From the NCBI GenBank assembly GCA_023666965.1, contig JAMPAZ010000014.1, positions 1 through 33,484 on the forward strand: a DNA stretch of 33,484 nucleotides, in the 5' to 3' direction. The DNA comes from Muribaculum sp. GTDB lineage: Bacteria > Bacteroidota > Bacteroidia > Bacteroidales > Muribaculaceae. Both the position numbers and the translations under genes were made by a program. Positions 1 through 10,752 of the stretch are shown one piece after another (position 1 is the first letter of the stretch; every line of letters begins with the position of its first letter). Below the pieces are notes generated by a model. That model had not been told where the DNA came from. It did not search any database and saw only the letters and a list, made by a program, of their open reading frames with translations.

Positions 1-2
1 CC

Positions 3-122
3 TGGATGGATGGTTTCAAAGCTGTCCTCACACGATTTGACACAACCATATCCAGTTGGAAAGGTTGGAGCTATCTCGCGTTCATTGTTATTTTCCTTAA
101 AAAAATTCACAATTCAAATTAG
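3..122 (+). CDS. 3' end of a probable transposase (runs off the left edge)
   Basis: An open frame enters from the window edge and ends at a TAG at 120-122, giving 39 residues that begin WMDGFKAVLTRFDTTISSW and continue into a hydrophobic stretch YLAFIVIFLKK. This reminds me of the C-terminal end of Bacteroidetes DDE transposases, where a DGFKxVLxRFDT-like stretch precedes a hydrophobic helix, but I cannot name the family with certainty. Only the tail is visible, so catalytic residues cannot be checked. It converges with a second broken transposase at 135-400. Confidence 0.4.
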   Translation, partial: WMDGFKAVLTRFDTTISSWKGWSYLAFIVIFLKKIHNSN

Positions 123-134
123 TTTAGACAACTT

Positions 135-400
135 CTATATATGCTTTAGTAAAATCATCATAAAAGCCATTTTGACCATAGATGTTGCGGTGGTCAGTAA
201 TTGCTAATGGTTACGGCATAAGCGTCGGAAATTGTCAAGCCATGCGATGGTTCGTTCAACAACCCATCTTCCCTCCAACGGAATTTGACAACCGCTCTTG
301 AAAACAAATATTACACCTTCAAACTTTATTAAATTCAGTTTGATATTTTCCTTAAAACAATATGATTTTAGCCATCGTTCCTGACTGGCGTTGAGGAAAG
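135..400 (-). pseudogene. IS5-type transposase C-terminal remnant, interrupted by a stop
   Basis: Reading on the minus strand, residues matching the conserved end of IS5-group DDE transposases are visible: GRWVVERTIAWLDNFRRL, the usual RWVVERTFxWLxxxRRL block that carries the catalytic Glu of the DDE triad. A TAG at 204-206 then interrupts the frame, and the same frame carries on with 22 more codons typical of the family's hydrophobic tail (SMVKMAFMMILLKHI) up to a second stop at 135-137. The tail after the premature stop shows that this is decay rather than a real end. The first two Asp of the triad and the N-terminal half are not recognisable upstream, so the copy is 5'-truncated and surely inactive. 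The upstream limit near 400 is approximate; the frame stays open to 506, but the extra residues do not look like transposase. Confidence 0.65.
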
Positions 401-642
401 ATAATGATTTCATGCATGAATAACGCAGTGGGACAAAGAAAATTACTTTTGCTTCGCTTCTCCCGGGCGCTTTTGAAGCCGGCGCACGGTCACAATGCCA
501 CAGCATTGCTCCCTCACACCGCCTCCAAAATCACTCCGAGATATGCGACCTAAGCGTTAACATATATTATGGGACAGGCTCTAAAATCGGGTGTAAGTAT
601 TGCTGATGCAGCGGTTAGGCATATAGCAGGAATTGATGAATT

Positions 643-705
643 TTTTTAGAACTGATTTTTAGAATACGCTGTTTTTAGAAAATTTAGTGAGTTTAGATTA
701 CGCTG
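643..705 (+). repeat. Iterated TTTTTAGAA / TTTAGAnTACGCTG repeats upstream of pyrG
   Basis: TTTTTAGAA occurs three times (643-651, 656-664, 672-680). A longer overlapping unit, TTTAGAATACGCTG at 658-671, recurs as TTTAGATTACGCTG at 692-705 with one mismatch and a 34-bp period. The cluster ends about 26 bp before the -7 box of pyrG, so it could be an operator. It could also be AT-rich leftover from the insertion-sequence debris to its left. Confidence 0.45.
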
Positions 706-731
706 ATATGTGATATGTCGGCGTTTTTATG

Positions 732-739
732 TACTTTTG
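732..739 (+). promoter_or_regulatory. Bacteroidetes -7 box for the pyrG operon
   Basis: TACTTTTG matches the TAnnTTTG consensus of the primary Bacteroidetes sigma factor and lies 36 bp before the first possible pyrG start. No good TTTG -33 element is visible at the expected 19-bp spacing, so only half of the promoter is supported by sequence. No other promoter is evident until ribF, which suggests that this one drives at least pyrG and yidC. Confidence 0.45.
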
Positions 740-775
740 TAGGTTAATTTAAGAGTACAGTATTAACCAATCAAC

Positions 776-2394
<1,619 letters not shown>

Positions 2395-2395
<1 letters not shown>

Positions 2396-4491
2396 TGGAT
2401 AAAAACACCATGACCGGCCTGCTGCTGATGGCAGCGGCCTTCCTCGGATTTATGTGGTTCAACCAACCCAAAATAGATCCGAATTCGCAGACTCCCAATG
2501 TAGAGACTACAGAATCCCAAAGAAAGGCCATAGCCGACGACATGCTGGCCTCGCCTTCCGACTCAATCTCGGAGGCAGAGTTCTCGATGCTTGCCTCGGC
2601 CATCAGACAATATGGACAACCGGACAGCGTGGCAGGGCAATATCTCCTTAAAAACAAGTCGGTAGACCTTGTGTCGAACGGTTCATCAGTGTCGGGCACG
2701 GTGAGTGTCGGCGGCAACGAAACGGTCAATATATCTTCATTGGCAGGCGACGCCATCCTCGGAATTGCTCCAGAGACTGCCGATGAGGCCGTAGCCGTTG
2801 TCAAACAGACCATTCGCGACATCACGCAATACCAAGGCTTCGCACGTTATCTACAAGGCGACGAGAAGTCGGTGAAACTGGAGAATGAGGTGCTGTCGCT
2901 TGATCTCACAAACAAAGGCGGCATCATTTCTCGCGCAGAACTAAAAAAATACGACAGCTACCGAGGCGGTAAAGTGGTGGTGTTTGACGGAGCCGACGAC
3001 AACTACTCGTTTATCCTCAACTCGGCCGACCGCGAATTTGACACCCGCAACTTCTACTTTACCCCTATCCAAGAAAACGACTCTACGGTGCTTATGAACC
3101 TCGATTTAGGCAAAGGCACCGAGTTTGGGCTACGCTACACACTTATTCCGGACAGCTACATCATACGTTTGGACATCGTTCAGAAAGGGATGCAGACCAT
3201 CATCCCGTCGAGCGTAGTGACGATGGACTTCGTATGGAACCAGCACATGAAGCGCCAGGAAGAGGGACGAATGTTTGAGGAGCGTAACTCAGCCATTTAC
3301 TACAAGTATGCCGGGGGCGACGTCAAAAACCTGAGTGAAGGCTCGAACGACGACGAGGAGGTCAACGAACGCATAAAGTGGATAGGCTTTAAAAATCAAT
3401 TCTTCTCAACAGCGTTCATGGCCGGCACTTACTTCAATCGTGCCGACCTGCGCTCAAAAGTGCTTGCCAAGTCAGAATCGGACTACTTGAAGGACATGGA
3501 AGCCGTCACCACCGTAGATTATAATCCCGCGAGCCCGTCTCCGACAAGTTTCGACATCCTCATCGGGCCCAATCTCTATCCAATGCTTGACGACATTGAC
3601 GACAAACTCTATCCAAACGACGATATGCATCTGACACGCCTTATCCCGCTTGGATGGACGCTATTTCGCTGGATCAACACATGGATTATAATCCCTGTGT
3701 TCGACATTTTGGGTTCGTGGTTCTCAAACTATGGCATCATCATCCTGATACTGACCATCTTCATAAAGCTCATCCTCTTCCCCTTCACCTATAAGAGCTA
3801 TATATCCCAGGCAAAGATGCGACTGTTGAATCCGGAGATTAAGGCCATCAACGACAAGTATCCCGGACAGGAAAATGCCATGGTACGTCAACAGAAGACA
3901 ATGGAGCTTTACACACGCGCCGGAGCCAACCCGATGGCCGGCTGCCTGCCCATGTTGCTTCAAATGCCGGTGCTTATAGCCATGTTCACATTCTTCCCAT
4001 CTTGTATAGAGCTTAGAGGAGAATCTTTCCTATGGGTAAAAGACTTATCAGCTCCGGATGCAATAATTTCATGGACCGGAAATATTCCGCTGGTGACCGA
4101 ATACTTTGGCAACCACGTCTCGCTCTTCTGTCTGCTTATGACTGTCACAAACATCATATATACCAAACTGACAATGGCCAACCAGCCGTCAAGCTCAGCC
4201 ATGCCGGGTATGAAGTGGATGATGTATCTAATGCCGCTGATGTTCCTCGTATTCTTCAACAACTATGCGGCCGGCTTGTCGTACTACTACTTCCTGTCGC
4301 TTCTGATTACCATTATTCAGACCTACGCATTCCGCCACTTCGTAAATGAAGAAAAGATGCGTGCCAAGATGGCAGAAACCGCCAAGAAACCACGCAAAAA
4401 ATCGGGATTTATGGCTCGACTTGAAGAGGCACAGCGCCAACAGCAGGCCATGCTGCGCGAACAACAGAAACAAAAGGCTAAAAAACGCTGA
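2395..4491 (+). CDS. yidC: Membrane protein insertase YidC
   Basis: Inserts and folds inner-membrane proteins, alone or with SecYEG. The layout is the Gram-negative one: an N-terminal membrane anchor (residues 5-20, TGLLLMAAAFLGFMWF), a large periplasmic beta domain (about 60-415), then the conserved insertase core with membrane segments near 426-443, 446-463, 513-535, 577-592 and 606-644. The tail from about 650 is very basic and Gln-rich (KKPRKKSG ... QQKQKAKKR), as expected for ribosome contact in the cytosol. At 698 residues it is longer than the E. coli protein, as is usual in Bacteroidetes. It overlaps pyrG by one base and is followed after two bases by the alcohol dehydrogenase gene. 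Its usual genomic partners rnpA and yidD are on the other strand about 9 kb away. Confidence 0.97.
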
Positions 4492-4493
4492 TT

Positions 4494-5663
4494 ATGGACA
4501 ACTTCACATACTGGGCACCGACAAAGTACATATTCGGGCGCGACACAGAAAGCCGTGTCGGACAGCTAACATCTGAATTCGGAGGCAAAAGAGTGCTTAT
4601 CGTATACGGAGGTGGCTCCGTAGCCAGAAGCGGACTTTTAGGCCGGGTAAAGTCGGCTCTCGACATTGCCGGAATAGAATATCTTGAAATGGGGGGTATA
4701 CGCCCCAACCCGACAGATGACCGAGTGTATGAGGGCATCGAAATAGTACGCGCCCACGATATCGACATGCTTTTGGCTGTCGGAGGCGGTTCGGTCATCG
4801 ATACCGCCAAAGGCATAGCCTGCGGAGCTCCCTACGAAGGCGACTTTTGGGACTTCTATTGTGGAAAGAAGATTGTAGAAAAGGCTCTCCCCGTCGGTGT
4901 CGTGCTCACAATACCGGCCGCTGGGAGCGAGGGGTCAGGCAACTCCGTAATCACAAAGCGCGACGGACTGATTAAGCTTAGTCTGCGCACCGAACACTGG
5001 TTGCGTCCGCGTTTCTCAATAATGAATCCGGAGCTTACGTTTACCTTACCACCCTATCAGACCGCGTGTGGCATTGTAGACATGATGGCACATATTTTTG
5101 AACGTTACTTTACCAATACTCCCGACTGCGAAGTAACAGACCGAGTGGCCGAGGGAGTTCTAAAATCGATAATCGCAGAAGGCCGGAAAGTGATCGACAA
5201 TCCGACAGACTACCAAGCCCGCGCAAACGTAATGTGGGCCGCCACTTTGGCCCACAACGGCATCTGCGGAACTGGACGCGTCGAGGACTGGTCGTCACAC
5301 TTCATCGAACACGAACTGAGTGCGGTCTACGATGTAGCCCACGGAGCCGGATTGGCCGTAGTTGTTCCGGCATGGATGCGCTATGTGGCTGAACGCAACG
5401 TAGGCAAAGTCGCGCAGTTTGCACGCCGCGTGATGGATGTCGACGCTGTCGACGACCACGAAGCGGCTCTCGAAGGCATATCCCGCCTGCGCCGATTCTA
5501 CCACAGCATCGGTATGCCGTTGACTTTGGAAGAACTCAATATAATACAACCCGACATCCCCGAACTGGTGGCTAAACTACATGAACATAAGGGTAATCCG
5601 ATAGGCAACTATGTTAAGCTCGGACCCGAGGACACCGACGCCATCTACCGTCTCATGTACTAA
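4494..5663 (+). CDS. Iron-containing alcohol dehydrogenase (YqhD/BDH-like)
   Basis: Probable NAD(P)H-dependent reductase of aldehydes to alcohols, group III (iron/zinc) alcohol dehydrogenase family. The nucleotide-binding motif GGGSVIDTAKGIA starts near residue 97. The four metal ligands of the family can be placed as Asp196 and His200 (DMMAH), His269 (HFIEH) and His283 (VAHGAG), with the 14-residue spacing between the last two seen in FucO and YqhD. The opening NFTYWAPTKYIFG resembles butanol dehydrogenase and YqhD types, which act on medium-chain or toxic aldehydes; the substrate cannot be told from sequence. The length of 389 residues is normal. It lies two bases after yidC, so it is cotranscribed, but a functional link with membrane insertion is not apparent. 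Confidence 0.92.
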   Translation: MDNFTYWAPTKYIFGRDTESRVGQLTSEFGGKRVLIVYGGGSVARSGLLGRVKSALDIAGIEYLEMGGIRPNPTDDRVYEGIEIVRAHDIDMLLAVGGGSVIDTAKGIACGAPYEGDFWDFYCGKKIVEKALPVGVVLTIPAAGSEGSGNSVITKRDGLIKLSLRTEHWLRPRFSIMNPELTFTLPPYQTACGIVDMMAHIFERYFTNTPDCEVTDRVAEGVLKSIIAEGRKVIDNPTDYQARANVMWAATLAHNGICGTGRVEDWSSHFIEHELSAVYDVAHGAGLAVVVPAWMRYVAERNVGKVAQFARRVMDVDAVDDHEAALEGISRLRRFYHSIGMPLTLEELNIIQPDIPELVAKLHEHKGNPIGNYVKLGPEDTDAIYRLMY

Positions 5664-5691
5664 TCACTCAGACTTAGCATAATCGAACAGA

Positions 5692-8600
5692 ATGAAAAAA
5701 TACCGTATAATCAACGACTCGCTCGGATGGCTGACATTTATCATTGCAGCCGTCACATATCTACTTACCCTTGAGCCGACAGCGAGTTTCTGGGATTGCC
5801 CGGAATTCATCTCACAAGGCTATAAACTCGAAATCGGACATCCGCCGGGCAACCCAATATTCATGTTGGCAGCCCGATTTTTTGTTAATTTTGCGCCGGA
5901 TGCTTCATACGTGGCCGTTGCCGTCAACGCCATGTCGGCACTTCTCAGCGCTGGCACTATACTCCTGCTCTTTTGGACCATCACGCATCTCGTAAAGAAA
6001 TTGGTGGTTAAAGACGATGCTGAAAGCGTCAGCTTCACCCGAATGATAGTGATATTCGGTTCAGGACTCTGCGGGGCTTTGGCGTATACGTGGAGCGACA
6101 CTTTCTGGTTCTCGGCTGTCGAGGGCGAGGTCTACGCATTCTCGTCGTTCTGCACCGCACTTGTGTTTTGGCTCATTTTGAAATGGGAGAATCGCGCCGA
6201 CATGCCTCATAGCGACCGATATTTGGTGCTTATAGCCTATGTCATAGGCATCTCAATCGCCGTACACCTGCTCAATCTGCTCTGTATTCCGGCGATAGTA
6301 CTGGTATTTTACTACAAGAAGTTCAAGAATCCCGACGGCAAAGGCTCCATCATAGCTTTACTTGTTTCGTTCGCTATAATTGCCGTCATACTTTACGGCC
6401 TTGTTCCGGGATTTGTGGAAATGGCCCAATATAGCGAACTGTTCACCGTAAACACCCTCGGACTCGGATATAACAGCGGACCGCTCATCTATACTGTTCT
6501 CACTTTAGGCGTAATGCTTTGGGCCGTATATGAACTTTACCGCCAAAACAACGCCATGCGCATTAAGATTTCGTTCTTGCTGAGCGTTTTCTTGTCCGGC
6601 ATCCCGTTCATAGGCGACAGCCTTTGGATTCCGGTAATTTTGATCGGAGCACTTGTTTATTATCTGTTTGTTCATCTCAAGAAGATTCCCGTCAGAATCT
6701 TCAACGTGGTGGTTCTTAGCATATTCGTAATCTTCATAGGCTATTCGTCATACGCATTGCTTCTCATCCGTTCGTCGGCCAACACGCCGATGAACCAGAA
6801 CGCGCCCGACAACGTGTTTGCACTAAGTTCATATCTTAACCGCGAGCAATATGGCGAACGACCTCTCCTTTACGGACAGACCTTTTCGTCAAGCATTTTG
6901 TATCAGCTTGACGACCGTGGTGTACCCCGTGCCATCAAAAAAGAGGGTAAAAACCTTTACGGCAAGGTTGTAAAGGAGTCGCCCGACGAACCGGACCGCT
7001 ACGAAGTGACCGGTCGGAAAGTTGAATACGAAATGACTCCCGAGCTGAACATGCTTTTCCCGCGCATGTACGACGGCAAATACCAGTCGCAATACCGCGA
7101 TTGGACCGGCATGACCGGCACACCAGTACAGGCCTCCATTTACGTGGACGCCGAGGGCAATCCGTTCTCCGGCGGACAACAAACAAAGATTAAGCCTACG
7201 TTTTTAGAAAACTTGAAATTCTTCTTCAACTATCAGCTCAACCACATGTATTGGCGCTACTTCATGTGGAATTTTGCCGGACGCCAAAACGACATTCAAG
7301 GCAACGGCGAAGTAACTCACGGCAACTGGATTTCCGGCATTCCGTTTATCGACAATCCACGTTTGGGCGACCAGTCTTTACTACCGGATGAACTTGGCAA
7401 AAACAATAAGGGGCACAACGTTTTCTATATGCTTCCGCTTCTGATGGGCATCATCGGACTCCTTTGGCAGGCATTTGTCTCTAAACGTGGCATAGAGCAA
7501 TTTTGGGTTGTGGCCTTCTTATTCTTTATGACTGGAATTGCCATTGTCATTTACCTCAACCAGACACCAAATCAGCCGCGAGAACGCGACTACGCCTTTG
7601 CGGGATCATTCTATGCGTTTGCCATCTGGGTGGGCATGGGTGTCGCCGGACTTTGGCAATTGATTAAGATGACGCTCATCGACCCCAAGCACGACAAGCG
7701 GAAAGCATCGCGCATAAGCCTCGTCGGAGCGACTGTGGCCGCCGTAATCGGATTGCTGGTTCCGATTCAAATGGTGTCGCAGACATGGGACGACCACGAC
7801 CGTTCGGGACGTTACGCCGCACGCGACTTCGGAATGAACTATCTTTCGAGCGTAGAGCCAAACGGAATCATATTCAGCAACGGGGACAACGACACATTCC
7901 CTCTGTGGTATGCTCAGGAAGTTGAAGGCTACCGTACCGACGTCAGAGTAGTCAACCTCTCCTACCTGACTACCGACTGGTATGTCGACCAGCTTAAGCA
8001 CCCCACTTACGATGCGACGGCCATTGACATGCTCGCTCAGCCGAAAGACTATGCACATGACCGACTCCAATTTGCCTACTTCATAAATCCTGACTCGACC
8101 AAAGTCAATGCCTTAGCGGCACTGAAAGATGCGTATACTTCAACGCAAAACAACACTTACGGTCTTCAGGAGTTCAAATATCCCAACATGTACATACCCG
8201 TCGATAAAGAATCGGTCATAAATGCCGGACGCGTAAATGCAGGCGATTCCTTGGCTATCGAAGACTATATCGACATGAATATGCTTGACGACGAAGAAGG
8301 GGGTATGAGGTTGAGTAAAATAATCGCCACCGACATGCTTGCCACAAATGCCGAAAATGGATGGAACCGACCCATCTATTTCGCAATGACTGTTCCCGAC
8401 GACTACTATATGGGACTCGGCAAGTATATGCAGTCGACCGGAATGGCATACGAAGTAGGCCCCGTAAAAAACCCGTCAGGAACCATCGGAGTCAATACCG
8501 ACAAGGCTTATGACAACATCGTCAACAAATTCCGTTGGGGAGGCATAGATAAAGCTAAATCAGCCGACGACATATATCTCGACGAGACTGTGCGTCGAAT

Positions 8601-9183
8601 GGTAACTACGACACGAAGCACCATGCTCGACCTTGCTACGGCTTTATATAACGAAGGGGTCACAATGGATGAATTTTATATGACCGACTCCGTCAATATG
8701 ACCGAAGACCAACGAGCCGAATACAAAACACGCATTGACGACCGGTTTAAAAAAGCCAAAGTGGTGACCGACCTGATGGTGGAGAAATTGCCGGCGTATG
8801 CTTCGCCATACGGTTGTCTCGTAGCTCCCCAACTTGTCGACATATATGCACGCCTCGCACTCGCAACAAACGACACTGAGGCCCACGAGAAAGCGATGTC
8901 GATTCTTACCGACGAGATTAACTCAACAAAGCAGTATCTGTTGTACATCCAATCGCTCACTCCGGCGCAATTCTATAATCTTTCGCGGACCGACCGATAC
9001 ATCTACGACACGTACTTCCTTAATTTGCTTCAATTGTATGCTTCAATAGGAGGCGACAGCGGCAAGCTTATCGAAGAGTTGCAGAATGAAGGTGTCGACT
9101 TTTCGCGCTACGTGCGCCGCCAGCAACAAGAATCGGCAATTGACTTCAGTGGCGAAGAGGAAGAGTATGAATATGCAGATTGA
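5692..9183 (+). CDS. DUF2723 / GT117 membrane protein, probable protein O-glycosyltransferase
   Basis: A large polytopic membrane protein of 1163 residues. The N-terminal part carries the DUF2723 signature: a first membrane helix, then FWDCPEF (Trp34-Phe39) and GHPPGNP (His50 onward), with an acidic pair in the first periplasmic loop as in GT-C glycosyltransferases. About ten or more hydrophobic segments follow. The second half has RERDYAFAGSFY near residue 630 and a soluble region with NGDNDTFPLWY near residue 730. In CAZy the family is GT117, which includes the human protein O-mannosyltransferase TMEM260, so attachment of a lipid-linked sugar to exported proteins is the best guess. Bacteroidetes do O-glycosylate many periplasmic proteins, but the substrate here is inferred only. 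It sits 28 bp after the alcohol dehydrogenase gene on the same strand. Confidence 0.85.
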   Translation: MKKYRIINDSLGWLTFIIAAVTYLLTLEPTASFWDCPEFISQGYKLEIGHPPGNPIFMLAARFFVNFAPDASYVAVAVNAMSALLSAGTILLLFWTITHLVKKLVVKDDAESVSFTRMIVIFGSGLCGALAYTWSDTFWFSAVEGEVYAFSSFCTALVFWLILKWENRADMPHSDRYLVLIAYVIGISIAVHLLNLLCIPAIVLVFYYKKFKNPDGKGSIIALLVSFAIIAVILYGLVPGFVEMAQYSELFTVNTLGLGYNSGPLIYTVLTLGVMLWAVYELYRQNNAMRIKISFLLSVFLSGIPFIGDSLWIPVILIGALVYYLFVHLKKIPVRIFNVVVLSIFVIFIGYSSYALLLIRSSANTPMNQNAPDNVFALSSYLNREQYGERPLLYGQTFSSSILYQLDDRGVPRAIKKEGKNLYGKVVKESPDEPDRYEVTGRKVEYEMTPELNMLFPRMYDGKYQSQYRDWTGMTGTPVQASIYVDAEGNPFSGGQQTKIKPTFLENLKFFFNYQLNHMYWRYFMWNFAGRQNDIQGNGEVTHGNWISGIPFIDNPRLGDQSLLPDELGKNNKGHNVFYMLPLLMGIIGLLWQAFVSKRGIEQFWVVAFLFFMTGIAIVIYLNQTPNQPRERDYAFAGSFYAFAIWVGMGVAGLWQLIKMTLIDPKHDKRKASRISLVGATVAAVIGLLVPIQMVSQTWDDHDRSGRYAARDFGMNYLSSVEPNGIIFSNGDNDTFPLWYAQEVEGYRTDVRVVNLSYLTTDWYVDQLKHPTYDATAIDMLAQPKDYAHDRLQFAYFINPDSTKVNALAALKDAYTSTQNNTYGLQEFKYPNMYIPVDKESVINAGRVNAGDSLAIEDYIDMNMLDDEEGGMRLSKIIATDMLATNAENGWNRPIYFAMTVPDDYYMGLGKYMQSTGMAYEVGPVKNPSGTIGVNTDKAYDNIVNKFRWGGIDKAKSADDIYLDETVRRMVTTTRSTMLDLATALYNEGVTMDEFYMTDSVNMTEDQRAEYKTRIDDRFKKAKVVTDLMVEKLPAYASPYGCLVAPQLVDIYARLALATNDTEAHEKAMSILTDEINSTKQYLLYIQSLTPAQFYNLSRTDRYIYDTYFLNLLQLYASIGGDSGKLIEELQNEGVDFSRYVRRQQQESAIDFSGEEEEYEYAD

Positions 9184-9209
9184 CGAATCGGAATCTACAT
9201 TTTTGGATT

Positions 9210-9830
9210 ATGTTTATCGAACAACCGCCACTGTTATACCGCATACTTTTCCCGGAAGCCATCTGGCGACTGAAGCATAAAAAGCGGAAAATGGTGTACT
9301 TGACATTTGACGATGGGCCTATTCGCGAAGTGACGCCCTGGGTTCTCGATCTCTTGGACTACTACGGGATTAAGGCCACATTTTTTCTTGTGGGAGACAA
9401 TGTGCGCCGTAATCCCGACCTGCTTGAAGAGATAAAAAAGAGAGGACACAGTTGGGGCAACCACACTATGAACCACCTGCAGGGATTCAAGGTGCTCTCC
9501 CGCAACTACCTGCGCAACATAGCCGAGGCCGACAAGCTGATAGACAGCATTCTCTACCGTCCCCCCCACGGTATAATGCGATGGGGACAGGCAAAGGTGA
9601 TTAAGGACCACATGAACATCGTCATGTACGACCTTGTGACCCGCGACTATTCCAAAAAGATGACCGGTGAAAAAGTGCTTCGTAACGTCAAAAAGTTTGT
9701 CCGGAACGGCTCCATTATCGTATTCCACGATTCGCTTAAAGCGGAAGCCAACCTTCGCTACGCGCTGCCACGCGCAATCGAATGGCTCAAAGAACAAGGT
9801 TATGAATTCGAGCCACTCCAAATGTCGTAG
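9210..9830 (+). CDS. Polysaccharide deacetylase family protein (NodB-like)
   Basis: A carbohydrate esterase 4 type enzyme of about 206 residues that likely removes N- or O-acetyl groups from a cell-envelope glycan. The five NodB motifs are visible: LTFDDGP (Asp34, Asp35), the metal-binding His pair in NHTMNH (His85, His89), RPPHG (Arg117 onward), a degenerate motif 4 around YDLVTRDY, and IIVFHDS with the last His. There is no signal peptide; the N-terminus MFIEQPPLLYRILFPEAIW is short, typical of a Bacteroidetes subfamily of cytosolic or membrane-apposed members. The frame is open upstream to a TTG at 9180, but the ATG at 9210 matches the normal family start. The 3' end overlaps queG by 29 bp. 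Confidence 0.88.
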   Translation: MFIEQPPLLYRILFPEAIWRLKHKKRKMVYLTFDDGPIREVTPWVLDLLDYYGIKATFFLVGDNVRRNPDLLEEIKKRGHSWGNHTMNHLQGFKVLSRNYLRNIAEADKLIDSILYRPPHGIMRWGQAKVIKDHMNIVMYDLVTRDYSKKMTGEKVLRNVKKFVRNGSIIVFHDSLKAEANLRYALPRAIEWLKEQGYEFEPLQMS

Positions 9831-10722
9831 TCTGCAGCTAAAAGAATTGGCCAAAAGCCGGGGTGCTTCAGCGGTAGGAGTGGCAAAAGTAGAGCCGGTC
9901 AGTGAACAAATAATGGAATCTTACCGGCAATGGATAGCCTGGGGACATAACGGTGAGATGAAATATCTCGACAGATATTATGAAATTCGCCAAAATCCGG
10001 CACTCCTACTTCCGGGAGCACGCTCCATAATAGTCATGGCATTCAACTATTATCCGCAGACTTTTCAACAGCCCGACGCGCCGCAATTCGCCTACTATGC
10101 ATACGGACGCGACTATCATGAGACAGTAAGAGAGCGGCTGACAGAAGTTGCCGGTATAATTGAACAGCAATGCGGAGGCACCACAAGAGTTTGTGTAGAC
10201 ACCGCCCCGATTTTTGAACGCTATTGGGCCGAGAAAGCCGGCGTAGGCATCCGAGGTCTTAATTCACAACTTATAATACCGGGTAAGGGATCTTACTTTT
10301 TCTTAGGTGAAATTTTGACAACTACTGACTTTGAAGCCGACACTCCGCTAAACGGAGATTGCGGGCGATGCGGTGCATGTATTAGAAAATGCCCGGCAGG
10401 TGCTATCTCAACCGACGGCGTAGTCGACGCATCGAAGTGCCTCTCATATATGACAATCGAATACCGGGGTGCATTTCCCGAAGGCACATCGCTCGGCAAC
10501 CACGTTTACGGTTGCGACGACTGCCAGAAAGCTTGTCCGCACAATAGGGGTGCCATCCCCACCGACATTGAGGAATTTCGCCCTTCCGAAGCATTCTTAG
10601 CCCTTAACCGCGAGAGCTTGGCAAGCCTTGACTCCGAAAGATTCAACTATATCTTTCGCCACTCCGCAGTCAAAAGGACGAAACTATCCGGGCTTCTGCG
10701 AAATGAAAAGTACTTGAAATAA
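9802..10722 (+). CDS. queG: Epoxyqueuosine reductase QueG
   Basis: Catalyses the final step of queuosine formation in tRNA, reducing epoxyqueuosine to queuosine with a cobalamin cofactor and two 4Fe-4S clusters. The ferredoxin-like cluster motif is CGRCGACIRKCP (Cys187, 190, 193, 197), and the second set is in GCDDCQKACPHN. The N-terminal domain, with MAFNYYP and YAYGRDYHE stretches, is that of the family. At 306 residues it is on the short side, as usual for Bacteroidetes members that lack the C-terminal HEAT repeats of longer homologues. The ATG at 9802 lies inside the 3' end of the deacetylase gene; farther-upstream starts in the same frame would add residues unlike the family. Confidence 0.95.
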   Translation: MNSSHSKCRSLQLKELAKSRGASAVGVAKVEPVSEQIMESYRQWIAWGHNGEMKYLDRYYEIRQNPALLLPGARSIIVMAFNYYPQTFQQPDAPQFAYYAYGRDYHETVRERLTEVAGIIEQQCGGTTRVCVDTAPIFERYWAEKAGVGIRGLNSQLIIPGKGSYFFLGEILTTTDFEADTPLNGDCGRCGACIRKCPAGAISTDGVVDASKCLSYMTIEYRGAFPEGTSLGNHVYGCDDCQKACPHNRGAIPTDIEEFRPSEAFLALNRESLASLDSERFNYIFRHSAVKRTKLSGLLRNEKYLK

Positions 10723-10752
10723 CCAACCGAAAAAAAATTTGCGCATATCGAC

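Noticed and set aside
569-649. A 26-codon plus-strand ORF (MGQALKSGVSIADAAVRHIAG...)
   Set aside because: Too short to assign, no promoter or homologue known to me, and it ends in the AT-rich repeat cluster; it may be a scrap of a former gene.
9234-9854. A 206-codon minus-strand frame opposite the polysaccharide deacetylase
   Set aside because: The plus strand has all NodB motifs; the minus frame has no domain and no operon context.
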